From: an uncultured Actinomycetes bacterium
Lineage (GTDB): Bacteria; Actinomycetota; Actinomycetes; S36-B12
Direction: 5' to 3'
NCBI GenBank assembly: GCA_937876275.1
Contig: CALFIA010000315.1
Coordinates: 1 to 8,111 of the forward strand
Length of the DNA: 8,111 nt
The notes beneath the pieces were generated by a model. The model was not told where the DNA came from. It searched no databases and saw only the letters and a list, made by a program, of their open reading frames with translations. Positions 7,785 to 8,111 of the stretch are shown piece after piece. Within the stretch, counting starts at the first letter, position 1; the number at the start of each line of letters is the position of its first letter. A program made the position numbers and the translations under genes.

Positions 7785-7802
7785 TCAGTTCAAACGACGC
7801 AT
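7785..7802 (-). CDS. Putative leader mini-ORF 3 of infB (5 codons)
   Basis: ATG CGT CGT TTG AAC TGA encodes MRRLN. A GGA lies seven bases before the ATG as a weak ribosome binding site. Its stop ends one base before the GC hairpin. It is too short for family evidence; the case rests only on the tandem arrangement with the two mini-ORFs upstream. Confidence 0.3.
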   Translation of the reverse strand: MRRLN

Positions 7803-7804
7803 GG

Positions 7805-7822
7805 TCAAATCCGTGCGTTCAT
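7805..7822 (-). CDS. Putative leader mini-ORF 2 of infB (5 codons)
   Basis: ATG AAC GCA CGG ATT TGA encodes MNARI. Its start overlaps the stop of mini-ORF 1 as ATGA, the same stop/start overlap that links infB-rbfA and rbfA-truB. It has no good ribosome binding site of its own, so translation would depend on re-initiation. Confidence 0.3.
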   Translation of the reverse strand: MNARI

Positions 7823-7839
7823 CGGGTGTAAGTCCTCAT
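7819..7839 (-). CDS. Putative leader mini-ORF 1 of infB (6 codons)
   Basis: ATG AGG ACT TAC ACC CGA TGA encodes MRTYTR. A GGGAG lies six bases before the ATG (7846-7850), a plausible ribosome binding site. The start codon sits in the centre of a 10-base palindrome, CCTCATGAGG (7834-7843), which could hide it in a small hairpin or be chance. It is the best supported of the three mini-ORFs as a ribosome entry point. Confidence 0.35.
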   Translation of the reverse strand: MRTYTR

Positions 7840-7896
7840 GAGGGGCTCCCGAACGGTGGGCGGAGATCAGGGCGGATGTGCCGCTGACCAAGAGGC

Positions 7897-7902
7897 ACTA
7901 TA
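7897..7902 (-). promoter_or_regulatory. Possible -10 element upstream of infB
   Basis: TATAGT on the minus strand overlaps the ylxR stop codon. The best -35 candidate is TTCAGG, 18 bases upstream, a poor match. If used, it would start transcription near 7890 and give infB a leader of about 145 bases carrying the mini-ORFs and hairpin. Weak evidence. Confidence 0.2.
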
Positions 7903-8111
7903 CCTGCAGCGCGCCTGGCCCCTGAACCAACGACAGGTCGACGTCGCCCTCAAGCCGAAGTGCCCGTGCCCAGGCTCGGCGTTTCGTGGCCTCGGGCACG
8001 CAGTCTGGATGCACCCACGCTCCCCTACCAGGCAGACGGTTCTGGGGATCCGGAGTGACTGCCTGACCCACGGCGACCACATGAGCCAGGGCCGGATCAG
8101 TGTCAGGCTCT
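7898..8111 (-). CDS. ylxR: YlxR family RNA-binding protein (DUF448), 3' 70 codons
   Basis: YlxR is a small nucleic-acid-binding protein encoded between nusA and infB in many bacteria. In Bacillus subtilis it is reported to bind RNase P RNA and modulate RNase P. The visible C-terminal 70 residues include AVTPDPQNRLPGRGAWVHPD (17-36 of the visible part), then the basic helix ATKRRAWARALRLEG, which match the family core. The N-terminal part, with the usual GCR motif and the start codon, lies beyond the window edge, and nusA would be expected further upstream. The frame ends at TAG 7900-7898. It reads into the window without a start that fits the family, so the gene is cut by the window edge, not broken. 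Role in this organism is inferred from the family. Confidence 0.9.
   Translation of the reverse strand, partial: EPDTDPALAHVVAVGQAVTPDPQNRLPGRGAWVHPDCVPEATKRRAWARALRLEGDVDLSLVQGPGALQV

Larger units (their letters stand above)
7745..7897 (-). promoter_or_regulatory. infB leader region (ylxR-infB gap)
   Basis: This 153-base gap is long compared with the overlapping or 17-base junctions further down the same operon. In the direction of transcription it holds four elements. The first is a possible imperfect hairpin with UCAGCGG and CCG/CUGA arms (7867-7887). Next come three consecutive 5-6 codon mini-ORFs, the GC hairpin, and the infB ribosome binding site. I infer a cis-acting leader that tunes IF2 synthesis. 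The sequence does not show what signal it would sense, and it does not match a riboswitch I can name. Confidence 0.5.

Noticed and set aside
6738..7841. 367-codon plus-strand frame rich in Pro, Gly and Ala
   Set aside because: It mirrors the repetitive Gly/Pro/Ala segment of IF2 and runs through the infB leader. Low complexity and no family match, so it is a shadow frame.
7867..8082. 71-codon minus-strand frame overlapping ylxR
   Set aside because: It is another frame of the same strand. The ylxR frame ending at 7898 carries the recognisable GRGAWVHPD motif and this one does not.
1..8111. Mobile element, CRISPR array, toxin-antitoxin pair or other accessory system
   Set aside because: Nearly every base is accounted for by conserved housekeeping genes on one strand. 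I saw no transposase, integrase, spaced direct repeats or compositional break.

Overview
The window is a compact, GC-rich piece of chromosome whose genes all lie on the minus strand. It looks actinobacterial. The IF2 has the very Gly/Pro/Ala/Arg-rich N-terminal extension and the MSKVRVHELAKELG start common in that group. YlxR carries the LPGRGAWVHPDC-type motif, and the order ylxR-infB-rbfA-truB-ribF is the usual translation and RNA-modification cluster. I cannot name the genus.

In the direction of transcription, from high to low coordinates:
- 8111-7898: the 3' part of ylxR.
- 7897-7745: an unusually structured infB leader with three back-to-back mini-ORFs and a strong GC hairpin just before the ribosome binding site.
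- 7744-5078: infB (IF2, GTG start).
- 5081-4638: rbfA.
- 4641-3739: truB.
- 3721-2813: ribF.
- 2812-2734: a 79-base gap with nested inverted repeats.
- 2733 to base 1: the first 911 codons of gltB, the glutamate synthase large subunit, which runs off the window.

infB/rbfA and rbfA/truB are joined by 4-base ATGA stop/start overlaps, and ribF follows truB by 17 bases. These genes therefore look co-transcribed and partly translationally coupled. IF2 loads initiator tRNA, RbfA matures the 30S subunit, TruB makes pseudouridine 55 in tRNA, and YlxR is a small RNA-binding protein. RibF makes FMN and FAD. GltB is an FMN and iron-sulfur enzyme, so the gene after ribF uses its product.

Most of the window is ordinary housekeeping sequence. 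I see no mobile element, CRISPR array, phage gene, tRNA or rRNA. The parts most worth a second look are the infB leader and, less strongly, the palindromic ribF-gltB gap. Long plus-strand open frames opposite infB, truB and gltB are GC-driven shadows.
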